Source: CAYVHU01 sp964451415 (GTDB taxonomy: Bacteria > Pseudomonadota > Alphaproteobacteria > Rhodospirillales > Magnetovibrionaceae). From it: a DNA stretch of 64,000 nt. The notes beneath the pieces were generated by a model that saw only the letters and a list, made by a program, of their open reading frames with translations, made no database searches and was not told the origin of the DNA. The position numbers were made by a program, and so were the translations under genes. The stretch lies in contig CAYVHU010000008.1 in the NCBI GenBank assembly GCA_964451415.1, forward strand, positions 62,001-126,000. The letters run 5' to 3'. Positions within the stretch are counted from its first letter, which is position 1, and every line of letters begins with the position of its first letter. Shown one piece after another: positions 17,863 through 25,741 of the stretch.

Positions 17863-18744
17863 TTACGTTTTTAGCGTCTCAAGCCAGGCCTTTTGTTTGG
17901 CTTTGCGCCTTTGGCCATTCAGATACGTGCGGATTTTTTCGCGCACATCGGCCAGGGGGATGGCTGTTGCGGGCTCGATCTTTTCACACAGGACAAGATG
18001 CAAGCCAGCTTCACTTTCCACCGGCCCGCCAACGCCGCCTTCGGGCAAGTGAAACAAAACGGCGTCCACACTGGGGTAAAGTTTGCCCTGTAACGTCCGG
18101 CCCAGCAGCCCTCCTTCCAGGGCTGAGGGGCACTCTGAATTTTTTTCGGCCAAGTATGCGAAGTTTTCCGGGTGCGCCGCCAGCTCTTCAGACAGTTTTT
18201 CGATACGCGCCCGCGCGACCTCGGGGGTATTGTCGGGGTATTGTGGATTGATGGTGATCAGGATATGGCGCGCGGTGCGCACTTCCGGTTTCTGAAAGCG
18301 TTTGGGGTTGTTTGCATAAAACGCCTCAACATCTTCATCGGTGAGCGCATCCGCGTCATCATCCCCATTGCCCATAAGGTTCATCACCGCATCAAAGGTC
18401 AATTCCCGCCACAAGGCGCGATGCAAATCATCCTGGCTCAATCCGCCATCGCGCATCGCGGCTTCGAACGAGGCGCTGTCGTCATAGCGACTGCGCACCT
18501 GATCAAATGCCGTGTCAACCGCCACGAGGGGCACTGAAATGCGCGCCGCCGGCGCAGACAAAAGCACCAAATCTTCCAATTCCAACGCCATGAGCGCCCG
18601 CTCACGCGCGATCTTGAATTGCTCGGGGGTCAGTTCGGACGGCTGTTTGCTGAATATCTCCACCGCCACGCGCAGCACGTGATAAGCTTGAAGGCCCGGA
18701 TCATTCATGCCCTGAAGGCCCGGGTCCTTCACGCCGCCTTTCAT
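17863..18744 (-). CDS. nifM: NifM peptidyl-prolyl isomerase
   Basis: 293 residues. The C-terminal parvulin domain is clear: EVRTARHILITINPQYPDNTPE, then FAYLAEKNSECPSALEGGLLGRTLQGKLYPSVD and SEAGLHLVLCEK. The N-terminal half is helical as in NifM. NifM is needed for folding and stability of the Fe protein NifH. The ATG at 18744 overlaps the nifZ stop (ATGA), which fixes the start. The first 25 residues contain DPGLQ twice (GVKDPGLQGMNDPGLQ), from a short DNA duplication at about 18687-18735. Last gene of the iscA-nifUSVWZM unit. Confidence 0.9.
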   Translation of the reverse strand: MKGGVKDPGLQGMNDPGLQAYHVLRVAVEIFSKQPSELTPEQFKIARERALMALELEDLVLLSAPAARISVPLVAVDTAFDQVRSRYDDSASFEAAMRDGGLSQDDLHRALWRELTFDAVMNLMGNGDDDADALTDEDVEAFYANNPKRFQKPEVRTARHILITINPQYPDNTPEVARARIEKLSEELAAHPENFAYLAEKNSECPSALEGGLLGRTLQGKLYPSVDAVLFHLPEGGVGGPVESEAGLHLVLCEKIEPATAIPLADVREKIRTYLNGQRRKAKQKAWLETLKT

Positions 18745-19214
18745 GCCAAATCGGTTCGTGCATGAGGGTCCGTTTGCGCGCGCGCCCAATCGAGGCTGGT
18801 TTCCAACACTTGCAAGGTGTGCCCGGGAAATCGCACGTGATAGGCCACACCGCCGGGCGCATCGCGCACAACCTTGAGGATTTCCCCCGAACTTCCGACT
18901 TCGCAAACCACTTCGGCATTCACACTGAAAGATTTCAGCGCCGTCACCTTGTCTCGAAACTCGAACTTCGACGGCACCCAGGGCGCCGCAGCAGAAATCA
19001 GTTCTTCTTCGCGGCAGCCAACAATTCTGTCCTGATCAAGAAAATGCACGCTATAGATGATTTGGTCTTGAAGAAACGTACCACGGTCCAAGACATTGCC
19101 CACGCTGCCGCGACGCATGAGCAAATCGCCGCGATCCATGCCCGGGTATGTACCGTCGTTACGCACGTTGCGCACGACGCGCACCTGATCACCAATTTCA
19201 AATTCGAGGCGCAC
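18741..19214 (-). CDS. nifZ: NifZ, P-cluster maturation protein
   Basis: 157 residues, about the length of Azotobacter NifZ. It begins RLEFEIGDQVRVVRNVRNDGTYPG, the NifZ beta-barrel segment, and shows a second barrel-like half (KFEFRDKVTALKSF, GSSGEILKVVRDAPGGVAYHVRFPG). NifZ assists P-cluster formation in the MoFe protein. The start is a GTG at 19214 with AAGGAG seven bases before it. It overlaps nifM by four bases and follows nifW by 11. Confidence 0.92.
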   Translation of the reverse strand: MRLEFEIGDQVRVVRNVRNDGTYPGMDRGDLLMRRGSVGNVLDRGTFLQDQIIYSVHFLDQDRIVGCREEELISAAAPWVPSKFEFRDKVTALKSFSVNAEVVCEVGSSGEILKVVRDAPGGVAYHVRFPGHTLQVLETSLDWARAQTDPHARTDLA

Positions 19215-19225
19215 GCGGGAACTCC

Positions 19226-19558
19226 TTATTTCACCAGATCGGACAGGGGCACAAAAACCGGTTTTGCCGGTGCGTCCAGAGACTTGTAAACTTGCAGAAC
19301 CTTTTGCGTTTTGGCATCGGAATGGACAAAATCCCCATAGGCCTGCTCCAGAAGCCTCGCATAAAGCGCCTTGCGCACACCTTCGTCTTCGGGCGGCGTT
19401 GTGACGTCACCAAGCAGATCGTGATAACGCTGCAAGATGTGCAACCGCAACGCGCTCACGACCGTTTGGTCGAACGCAATACCAAAGTAATTCAGAAAAT
19501 CCTCGGCACTTTCCAGTTCGGACAAATCGTCTTCTAATTCCGCGTCGAAATCGAACAT
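19226..19558 (-). CDS. nifW: NifW nitrogenase stabilising/protective protein
   Basis: 110 residues with the family pattern: ELESAEDFLNYFGIAFDQTVV, the LHILQRYHDLL helix and YGDFVHSDAKTQKVLQVYKSL, ending FVPLSDLV. NifW associates with the MoFe protein and is linked to its oxygen tolerance or full activity. A strong AGGAGGAACGA ribosome site precedes the ATG at 19558. The start lies 25 bases inside the end of nifV, so translation is probably coupled. Confidence 0.93.
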   Translation of the reverse strand: MFDFDAELEDDLSELESAEDFLNYFGIAFDQTVVSALRLHILQRYHDLLGDVTTPPEDEGVRKALYARLLEQAYGDFVHSDAKTQKVLQVYKSLDAPAKPVFVPLSDLVK

Positions 19559-20682
19559 TCGTTCCTCCTGACGTGCGCATAAAAACGCAACAAGTCGATG
19601 TCTTTCGGTACGCGTTTGGCGGTGGTGGAAAAACGACGCACCTGTTCCAATATCCGTTGCGTTTGCCCCGGATCAAGGGATAGGCCCAGATGGCGGTAAG
19701 CTTCGCGCACGCCTCGCGTACCGGAATGTTTGCCCAGAACCAGGCGGTGCGTGCGCCCGACCTCCGCCGGATCGACACCTTGATAATTGAGCGGATTTTT
19801 CAACAGGCCATCCACATGAATGCCCGCCTCATGGGTGAAGGCGCCGGCACCCAACAAACTTTTCTGCCACGGCACCGGACGACCCGAAGCCTCCGCTACC
19901 AAAGCGGACAACGTCCCGATATCGTGCAGATCGACCCCGGCATCAATGCGATAAAGGTGCTTCAGACCCATCACCACTTCTTCCAACGCGGCATTGCCCG
20001 CACGCTCGCCCAGACCATGCACGGTGGTGTTGGCGTGGGTGGCACCCCCCAACACGGCGGCGAGGGTATTGGCACACGCCAGACCCAGATCATCGTGGGC
20101 ATGAATTTCCAGTTCCAAATCGCTGCGCGCGCGCAGCGCCTTGAACGCGTCGCGCACACCGAACGGCTCGCTCACGCCCACCGTATCGGCATAGCGAAAG
20201 CGCTTGGCCCCGGCGCGCTGAGCCGTTTCCAAAACCTCGGCCAGAAAATCGGGGTCCGCGCGCGAAGCGTCTTCGCCGCCGACAATGACCTCAAGCCCCA
20301 TATCGCGGGCTTTGGGCACCATGCGGCGGATTTCATCCAGCGCCCAAACCCGGTCACGCTTGAGTTTATGCTTCAAATGCTGATCGGACACCGGCATGGA
20401 CAAATCGACCACATCCACGCCCAACCCCCGACAGTGTTCCAGATCGTCATCGCGCATGCGGCACCACACCACCAAGTCCAGGGATAAGCCTTGCGCGGCG
20501 ACCACGCGGATGGCTTCACGTTCGTCCTCGCCCATGGCGGGAATACCGATCTCGGCCTCCCCCACGCCCATGGCGTCGAGCTGACACGCAATGGCCAGTT
20601 TCTCACTTTGAGAAAACGCCACCCCGGCCGATTGTTCGCCGTCGCGCAAGGTGGTGTCATCTATGACGATTGTGGAGGTCAA
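19534..20682 (-). CDS. nifV: Homocitrate synthase NifV
   Basis: 382 residues. TIVIDDTTLRDGEQSAGVAFS is the DRE-TIM metallolyase N-terminus with the catalytic Arg-Asp-Gly; ELEIHAHDDLGLACANTLAA carries the metal-binding His pair and HTNTT-like NTTVHGLGERAGNA follows. It condenses acetyl-CoA with 2-oxoglutarate to homocitrate, the organic ligand of FeMo-co. There is no ATG; a TTG at 20682 with GAGGT seven bases upstream gives the family N-terminus. A GTG at 20691 is the alternative. It follows nifS directly. Confidence 0.93.
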   Translation of the reverse strand: MTSTIVIDDTTLRDGEQSAGVAFSQSEKLAIACQLDAMGVGEAEIGIPAMGEDEREAIRVVAAQGLSLDLVVWCRMRDDDLEHCRGLGVDVVDLSMPVSDQHLKHKLKRDRVWALDEIRRMVPKARDMGLEVIVGGEDASRADPDFLAEVLETAQRAGAKRFRYADTVGVSEPFGVRDAFKALRARSDLELEIHAHDDLGLACANTLAAVLGGATHANTTVHGLGERAGNAALEEVVMGLKHLYRIDAGVDLHDIGTLSALVAEASGRPVPWQKSLLGAGAFTHEAGIHVDGLLKNPLNYQGVDPAEVGRTHRLVLGKHSGTRGVREAYRHLGLSLDPGQTQRILEQVRRFSTTAKRVPKDIDLLRFYAHVRRNECSISTRN

Positions 20683-20692
20683 ATTGTGCACC

Positions 20693-21901
20693 TCAAGTAT
20701 AAGCCGGCGAAAACGCGGCTTCGGGATTTTCCACCGGAGCACCATCGCTCCAGTAGGGAGAAAGCTTGCGCAACTTCGCCATGATGCCGGGAACGACTTC
20801 GATCACCTTGTCGATTTCCGAAGGCGTTGTGAAACGCGACAGGGAAAACCTTATGGTGCCGTGGGCCGCGGTAAAAGGAACATCCATGGCACGCATGACA
20901 TGGGACGGTTCCAGTGAACCGGACGTACACGCCGAACCCGAAGACGCCGCGATGCCCTCTTTGTTCAACAGCATCAAAATGGCTTCGCCTTCGACGTACT
21001 CAAAGGCAATGTTGCAGGTGTTGGGCAGGCGGTTTGTTGTATCGCCGGTGACAAAACAGTTGGGCACAGCCGCTAAAATACCGGCCTCCAGCGTGTCGCG
21101 CTGGTCCTTGACCACCGAGTTTTCAAAGTCCATGTGTTCCAACGCCAGTTCGCACGCGGTGCCAAGGCCGACGATGGAGGCAGCATTTTCCGTGCCCGCA
21201 CGCCTTCCGCGTTCTTGATGGCCGCCGCGCAGGAAAGGCCGAAACCGGGTACCGCGTTTCAAATACAAAACACCGATACCCTTGGGCGCATGCAGCTTGT
21301 GGCCGGACAGGCTCAACATGTCTATTTTGGTGGTTTTCAGATCGATGGGCACCTTGCCCACGGCCTGCACCGCATCGGTATGGAACAAAACGCCGGCCTC
21401 GTGGGCCAGCTCGGCCATGTCTTCCACCGGAAACAAGGTGCCGGTTTCATTATTGGCCCACATCACCGAAACGATGGCGACGTTGGGGCTAAGCAGCTTC
21501 TTATAGTCCTCAATATCCAGATTGCCCTTGCCATCCACCTTCAGGATGTGAACCGTGTAATCTTCTTTTGCCAAATGCTTGCACAGTTCCAACACTGCCG
21601 GATGCTCAACGGCCGTGGTGATGATTTCCCGGCGCTTGGGATACGCCTTCAAAGCCGACAAAATGGCGGTGGAATCCGATTCCGACCCGCACGAGGTAAA
21701 GACGATTTCCGTATCGTGCTGTGCGCCTAAAAGCGCCTGAACCTGACCGCGCGCTTTTTTGATGGCATGGCCGACCTTGTTGCCGAAGGCGTGCATGGAT
21801 GACGGATTGCCGAATTGCTCGCAAAAATACGGCAGCATATCTTCCAGAACTTCCGCATCCACCTGGGTGGTAGCGTTGTTGTCGAGATAAATTCCATCCA
21901 T
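20693..21901 (-). CDS. nifS: Cysteine desulfurase NifS
   Basis: 402 residues. MDGIYLDNNATTQVDAEV is the class V PLP-enzyme start. SLSGHKLHAPKGIGVLY contains the PLP-binding Lys, and SSGSACTSGSLEPSHVM is the loop carrying the persulfide Cys. It takes sulfur from cysteine for cluster assembly on NifU, whose gene ends four bases before. The motif set places it with NifS/IscS rather than SufS; the neighbours make it NifS. Confidence 0.96.
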   Translation of the reverse strand: MDGIYLDNNATTQVDAEVLEDMLPYFCEQFGNPSSMHAFGNKVGHAIKKARGQVQALLGAQHDTEIVFTSCGSESDSTAILSALKAYPKRREIITTAVEHPAVLELCKHLAKEDYTVHILKVDGKGNLDIEDYKKLLSPNVAIVSVMWANNETGTLFPVEDMAELAHEAGVLFHTDAVQAVGKVPIDLKTTKIDMLSLSGHKLHAPKGIGVLYLKRGTRFRPFLRGGHQERGRRAGTENAASIVGLGTACELALEHMDFENSVVKDQRDTLEAGILAAVPNCFVTGDTTNRLPNTCNIAFEYVEGEAILMLLNKEGIAASSGSACTSGSLEPSHVMRAMDVPFTAAHGTIRFSLSRFTTPSEIDKVIEVVPGIMAKLRKLSPYWSDGAPVENPEAAFSPAYT

Positions 21902-21905
21902 AAGC

Positions 21906-22817
21906 CTAGCTCCCCATGTTTGAAAGTGCAGACTCTTGCGCCTGCACGGGGATCAATTCGATCGGTTCCCCCAGGGCTTGCGTCATTTGTTGTTGCAATC
22001 CTTCCAGAGTCTGGCTTGCCATATGGCACCCGGAACACGCTCCGATCAAATGCACCATCACCTTGCGGCCTTGAACGTCGATCAAGTCGATGTCGCCGCC
22101 GTCGGACAACATGACCATGCGGATTTCTTCGATGACCTCCTGAATTTTCGCGATGCGCTGCTGCTGAAGCTGCGCAGCCGCCTCTTGGGCAGCGAGAATC
22201 TCGGGGGAAAGAGGCTGCGGGGCAACGTCGGGGTCGAATTCCTGACCTTGCTCGGCCAAAACCTTGGAAATGATTTCCTCGATCCCTTCGTGACACGATG
22301 AACACCCGCCGCCGGCCTTGGTGTAGTTGGTGACGTCCTCGACCGTCCTCAACCCATTGGCGCGCACGGTATCTTCGATCAAAACCGCGTCGATGGCGAA
22401 GCACTTGCAAACCAACTCGCCTTCGGTGTGGGTGTTTTTCCATTCCTCCCCCCGGTAATCGGCGATGGCGGCTTGCAGGGCCTCGCGCCCCATGACGGAA
22501 CAGTGCATTTTTTCCGGCGGCAGACCATCAAGATAGTCAGCAATGTCTTGGTTGCTCACTTCAAGGGCCTCATCCAGCGTCTTGCCCTTGACGATTTCGG
22601 TCAACGCCGAGGACGACGCAATGGCCGAACCGCAGCCAAACGTCTGAAAGCCTGCCTCTTCGATGATTTGCGTTTTTGCATTCACCTTCAGTTGCAGACG
22701 CAGTGCATCGCCGCACGACAGGGAGCCGACCTCGCCGGTGGCGTCGGCCTCGCTCAGCGCACCGGCATTGCGCGGATTGTAAAAATGGTCTTTGACGGTT
22801 TCGGAATAATCCCACAT
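21906..22817 (-). CDS. nifU: FeS-cluster scaffold NifU
   Basis: 303 residues from the ATG at 22817 (MWDYSETVKDHFYNPRN). Three parts are seen: an IscU-like domain (SCGDALRLQL, FGCGSAIASSS, KMHCSVMG Cys), a central BFD-like 2Fe-2S region (CKCFAIDAV, YTKAGGGCSSCHEG), and a C-terminal Nfu domain with the CxxC in HLIGACSGCHMASQTL. It assembles clusters with NifS sulfur for NifH and for NifB. The upstream in-frame extension overlaps iscA and is rejected. Confidence 0.96.
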   Translation of the reverse strand: MWDYSETVKDHFYNPRNAGALSEADATGEVGSLSCGDALRLQLKVNAKTQIIEEAGFQTFGCGSAIASSSALTEIVKGKTLDEALEVSNQDIADYLDGLPPEKMHCSVMGREALQAAIADYRGEEWKNTHTEGELVCKCFAIDAVLIEDTVRANGLRTVEDVTNYTKAGGGCSSCHEGIEEIISKVLAEQGQEFDPDVAPQPLSPEILAAQEAAAQLQQQRIAKIQEVIEEIRMVMLSDGGDIDLIDVQGRKVMVHLIGACSGCHMASQTLEGLQQQMTQALGEPIELIPVQAQESALSNMGS

Positions 22818-22848
22818 TTGATTGGGCCTCGCTTCGTTGGCGTCTACA

Positions 22849-23172
22849 TCAAGGGCAAATGGACTTACAGCCGCCACACGACGGCCCGACGTTAGGAGTG
22901 CTGAAAACGAACCCAACACCTTCAGCGCCTTGCATAAAATCAATAACAGTCTCTTCAAGATGCTGAAGGTTTTGCGGATGAACGAAAACGTTCAATCCGC
23001 CCGTTTCGACGACCACATCGCCGAACGGCGTTTCTTCTTCAAGACTGAGCGCATATTGAAAACCGGAACAGCCTCCTCCGGTCACTCTCACACGCAGCCC
23101 TGCGATGGGTTTGTCCGTATCCGCAATCACTTCGTTCAAGGCATTTTGTGCATTTTGCGTCAGTTCAAGCAT
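22849..23172 (-). CDS. HesB/IscA-type A-type FeS carrier (nif-associated), variant C-terminus
   Basis: 107 residues from the ATG at 23172 (MLELTQNAQNALNEV). The A-type fold segment GLRVRVTGGGCSGFQYAL carries the first Cys. Canonical A-type proteins end with a Cys-Gly-Cys motif followed by Ser/Phe; here the end reads GPSCGGCKSICP, so the spacing becomes C-x2-C with an additional Cys. It is the first gene of the nifUSVWZM unit and sits 19 bases downstream of a sigma-54 element. It may pass clusters from NifU to targets; the effect of the altered motif is unknown. Confidence 0.88.
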   Translation of the reverse strand: MLELTQNAQNALNEVIADTDKPIAGLRVRVTGGGCSGFQYALSLEEETPFGDVVVETGGLNVFVHPQNLQHLEETVIDFMQGAEGVGFVFSTPNVGPSCGGCKSICP

Positions 23173-23202
23173 ATTCACTCCTGTCACCTACCCTCCCATA
23201 AC

Positions 23203-23218
23203 AGCAAAGAGCGTGCCA
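23203..23218 (-). promoter_or_regulatory. Sigma-54 promoter of iscA-nifUSVWZM
   Basis: Minus strand TGGCACG-CTCT-TTGCT, a full match to the -24/-12 consensus with GG and GC ten bases apart. It ends about 30 bases before the iscA ATG. Confidence 0.88.
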
Positions 23219-23236
23219 AAGAAAAAACCTTTGTTT

Positions 23237-24316
23237 TCAGTGTGTTGAAGCAGATGAACGATGTTGCAAACGCGACAAAGACGCGCTTTGCACAATGCGC
23301 GGCTTGTCCTTGGTTTCAAAGGTGATGCGCGCCAGCATTTCAGGACTGATGTAGATCGTGCCGTCTTCGCCGACCAACATGACATATTTGACCCCCATCC
23401 GCCGCGCGACGGAAACCCAATCCTTGGGTCCGGCGACACTCAGCGCCGTCGCCGCCGCATCGGCCAGCGCCCCGTCACCCTTGGAAAGCACACTGGCGGA
23501 AATGATGCTGTCCGCTGGCATGCCTGTGCGCGGATCAATAATGTGAGGATAACGGACACCTTTTTTGATGCGGTAGCGCTCATAATCGCCCGAGGTATAG
23601 ATGTTCTCACCACCGTGCAAATTGACGGACGCGATGACGCCCGATCCGCGCGGATCGCGGATGCCGACTTTCCACATGCGTTTGCCTGCACTACCGATGG
23701 TATCCAGATCGCCGCCCGCATTGACGATGGCATTTTTAATCCCTAGGGATTTGAACTTGGCAATCGCCATATCCAGCGCCACACCCTTGGCGAAACCACC
23801 AAAATCGAGGCTCACCGCCCGGTTGCGGCTTTTTACGAAATTTCCGCTAATGACCAGATCGCTCATGTCCGCGTGTTGTGCGGCAAGAACGCGAATGATC
23901 TTTAAATCCGGCAACGGCCCCGTGGGCGGTGTGTCTTGATGAAAGCCCCACGCTCCGATCAGGTTGCCGATGGCGGGATTGAACAAACCGCCGCTTTTGA
24001 TCTCAAGTTCCTGCGCGCGCTTGATCAACGGCAGCACGAAAGGCGACATGGCGCGGCCCTTGCCTTGGGCAATGGCCCGGTTCAGTTCCACAAGTTCACC
24101 GTTCGAGGGCTGCCAGGCATTCCAATCGACCTGCATGCGCCTGAAATCGCGCGCCACCGAGGCAACGGCACGTTTTGCGGTGGTCTCATCCACGCCGCGA
24201 ATAATGAATTGCACCAAGGTCCCGAAAACATATCGGGTTTCCTTGTATTCAGGGGGCAGGCGGGAACACCCCACCATGAGCGGCAACAAAATCAGGAAGG
24301 CAAGCACGCGTTTCAT
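23237..24316 (-). CDS. apbE: FAD:protein FMN transferase, lipoprotein
   Basis: 359 residues from the ATG at 24316. A signal sequence ends in the lipobox MVGC, so the enzyme is probably anchored on the periplasmic side. Family motifs are VSLDFGGFAKGVALD, NAGGDLDTIG, YPHIIDPRTGMPAD and the metal-binding GALADAAATALSV. ApbE attaches FMN to Thr/Ser of RnfG and RnfD, whose genes lie at 50541-52273. The gene has its own sigma-54 promoter and NifA site, so it is part of the nif regulon, and it overlaps the activator site of the next unit. Confidence 0.94.
   Translation of the reverse strand: MKRVLAFLILLPLMVGCSRLPPEYKETRYVFGTLVQFIIRGVDETTAKRAVASVARDFRRMQVDWNAWQPSNGELVELNRAIAQGKGRAMSPFVLPLIKRAQELEIKSGGLFNPAIGNLIGAWGFHQDTPPTGPLPDLKIIRVLAAQHADMSDLVISGNFVKSRNRAVSLDFGGFAKGVALDMAIAKFKSLGIKNAIVNAGGDLDTIGSAGKRMWKVGIRDPRGSGVIASVNLHGGENIYTSGDYERYRIKKGVRYPHIIDPRTGMPADSIISASVLSKGDGALADAAATALSVAGPKDWVSVARRMGVKYVMLVGEDGTIYISPEMLARITFETKDKPRIVQSASLSRLQHRSSASTH
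23262..23277 (-). promoter_or_regulatory. NifA upstream activator site for iscA-nifUSVWZM
   Basis: TGT-N10-ACA (TGTTGCAAACGCGACA), 44 bases above the -24 element. It lies inside the last codons of apbE. Confidence 0.75.
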
Positions 24317-24357
24317 GCACAATTCCACCATGGCCGAGTTTCACCATGGAAAGAAAA

Positions 24358-24373
24358 TGCAAGCATCGCGCCA
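24358..24373 (-). promoter_or_regulatory. Sigma-54 promoter of apbE
   Basis: Minus strand TGGCGCG-ATGC-TTGCA, one change from consensus in the -24 block, 41 bases before the apbE ATG. Confidence 0.85.
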
Positions 24374-24426
24374 ATTCATAAGAACCGGAAACCCTGGCTT
24401 ACAGCGAAACCAGACCCATCTCCATT

Positions 24427-24442
24427 TGTCGTAAACCCGACA
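24427..24442 (-). promoter_or_regulatory. NifA upstream activator site for apbE
   Basis: TGT-N10-ACA (TGTCGTAAACCCGACA) with flanking CG/CG symmetry like the other sites in this window. It is 54 bases above the -24 element, in the gap before brnA. Confidence 0.75.
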
Positions 24443-24462
24443 ACCCCACCGCCGGAATTGAT

Positions 24463-24729
24463 TTAGGCGGCGTCAATTTTTTCAGACAGCCAGACTTTGA
24501 TTAAAGATTGATAGGGTACATCGCGTTTGTTCGCCGCGATCTTGATTTTTTCCAGCAGATCGACCGGCAATCTTAAGGAGATTGACTTGGCCGACGGCTT
24601 GAGGTTGGCAAAACGGGCAGATTCCGCCTGACCCCAGTCGACATAATCGCTGGAATCATGGGTTTCCCAAAAGGCTTGTTCCTCAGTTTCGCTCTCAAAG
24701 GCGGGAATCGGTTTGCGGTTTTTACCCAT
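24463..24729 (-). CDS. brnA: BrnA-family antitoxin
   Basis: 88 residues. The C-terminal half is a ribbon-helix-helix/CopG-like DNA-binding region: SAKSISLRLPVDLLEKIKIAANKRDVPYQSLIKVWLSEKI. The N-terminus is charged, as in BrnA, and likely wraps the toxin. Its start overlaps the end of brnT by eight bases, the usual BrnT-BrnA order. With BrnT it should repress its own promoter; an inverted repeat at the brnT start codon is the likely operator. Confidence 0.88.
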   Translation of the reverse strand: MGKNRKPIPAFESETEEQAFWETHDSSDYVDWGQAESARFANLKPSAKSISLRLPVDLLEKIKIAANKRDVPYQSLIKVWLSEKIDAA

Positions 24730-25015
24730 AGCGGGATCGCTCCTTACGGTGCATGTCGCGTGCAGAGATCACGCGAATTTTAGTGTTCTCTTCGCGAAGT
24801 GTGAACGTGATATGAAAAAGGCGTTCTGATGTGGTGACGCCGAGAGCCTGAAAGCGCGGTTCGGACTGTTTATGTTTGACGTCATCGACAATCAAGAGCG
24901 GTTCATTAAAAAACACCTGTTCGGCCTCGGATTGGCTAACACCATGTTTATCGGCATTTTTCCGGGCATTGCCATGGTCCCACTCAAAGCCGGTTATTCG
25001 ATTAAAATCAATCAT
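24722..25015 (-). CDS. brnT: BrnT-family ribonuclease toxin
   Basis: 97 residues. The family opening FEWDHGNARKNADKHGVSQSEAEQVF is followed by RFQALGVTTSERLFHITFTLREENTKIRVISARDMHRKERSRY, which carries the RelE-like RNase residues. BrnT is an mRNA interferase neutralised by BrnA. The pair has lower GC than the nif genes on each side and lies at the edge of a REP-repeat island, so it was probably acquired. Confidence 0.9.
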   Translation of the reverse strand: MIDFNRITGFEWDHGNARKNADKHGVSQSEAEQVFFNEPLLIVDDVKHKQSEPRFQALGVTTSERLFHITFTLREENTKIRVISARDMHRKERSRYG

Positions 25016-25043
25016 TTTTGTATATTACCATAATATACAAAAA
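25015..25043 (-). promoter_or_regulatory. Perfect palindrome at the brnT start, probable BrnA operator
   Basis: 13-base arms TTTTTGTATATTA and TAATATACAAAAA surround CCA. The left arm touches the last base of the brnT start codon. The TAATATAC arm also resembles a -10 box, so binding here would block the promoter. Confidence 0.65.
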
Positions 25044-25059
25044 TCCAACGGGGAGGGAG

Positions 25060-25129
25060 TAAAGTAAACTGTCACCGTAACCCTGGTCACCGTAACCCTG
25101 TCACCGTAACCCAAACTGTCACCGTAACC
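25060..25129 (-). repeat. REP-like repeat cluster, left end of island
   Basis: Four degenerate copies of (AAAC)TGTCACCGTAACC in a row, the first extended as AAAGTAAACTGTCACCG. This is the reverse complement of the unit repeated at 25742-26289. The remaining bases to 25269 hold only the upstream region of the next gene. Confidence 0.8.
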
Positions 25130-25269
25130 ACAGAACTTCCGCGTTCGCCCACATGCGATTCACGTCGGCCAAGCGTTGCGCCAGTTTTGGTGGACCTCAA
25201 ACGAGACTGGACGCGTGATGGTGGTGGTCGTAGGATTTGGGTGAAATTATAGCTTCAGGATAAAATCAT

Positions 25270-25704
25270 ATGTTTCATCGTTCGGGAAGGATTCTGATTT
25301 TAGTGGTAGCCGCAATGCTGTTTGCAAACACTGCTATCGCATGTGCTTCACCTGAAATACCAAGCTGCTTCAGCAGTGCAGGCCTTGTAAGTGGTAGGCC
25401 AGATTATAATTTCTGCCGAGGGCAAATCCAAACGTACCAAGATCAGGGAAAAAACTACATACAGTGCCTCCAGAATGACCTTAACCGATCAGCTGAAGAA
25501 ACGAACCGTATAGCTCAAAATTATGAATGGAAGAAGAACGAATATGAAACCGCAATGCGCAACCTGAACCAAGCAGTGAATAGGTTAAATCAAGCGAATG
25601 CAGAATACAGACGTCAGCAGCAAATATATGAAAGTGCCTCCCAAGCTATCCAACAAAATTTGAATGCGATTGTTAATAATTTCAATCAAATGTTTGGAGG
25701 GTAA
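25270..25704 (+). CDS. Small exported coiled-coil protein, unknown
   Basis: 144 residues from the ATG at 25270, with AGGA eight bases upstream. Residues 1-24 form a signal peptide (LILVVAAMLFANTAIACA). The mature part has Cys at about 25, 32, 48 and 65, then a long Gln/Asn-rich amphipathic helix (NLNQAVNRLNQANAEY, QAIQQNLNAIVNNFNQMF). Codon use is AT-richer than that of the nif genes. It lies between REP arrays facing each other, upstream of the RAYT gene, and looks like carried cargo. I recognise no family. Confidence 0.7.
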   Translation: MFHRSGRILILVVAAMLFANTAIACASPEIPSCFSSAGLVSGRPDYNFCRGQIQTYQDQGKNYIQCLQNDLNRSAEETNRIAQNYEWKKNEYETAMRNLNQAVNRLNQANAEYRRQQQIYESASQAIQQNLNAIVNNFNQMFGG

Positions 25705-25741
25705 AACCATCGTGGCTACGATGGTGTCAGGGTACAGAGGC

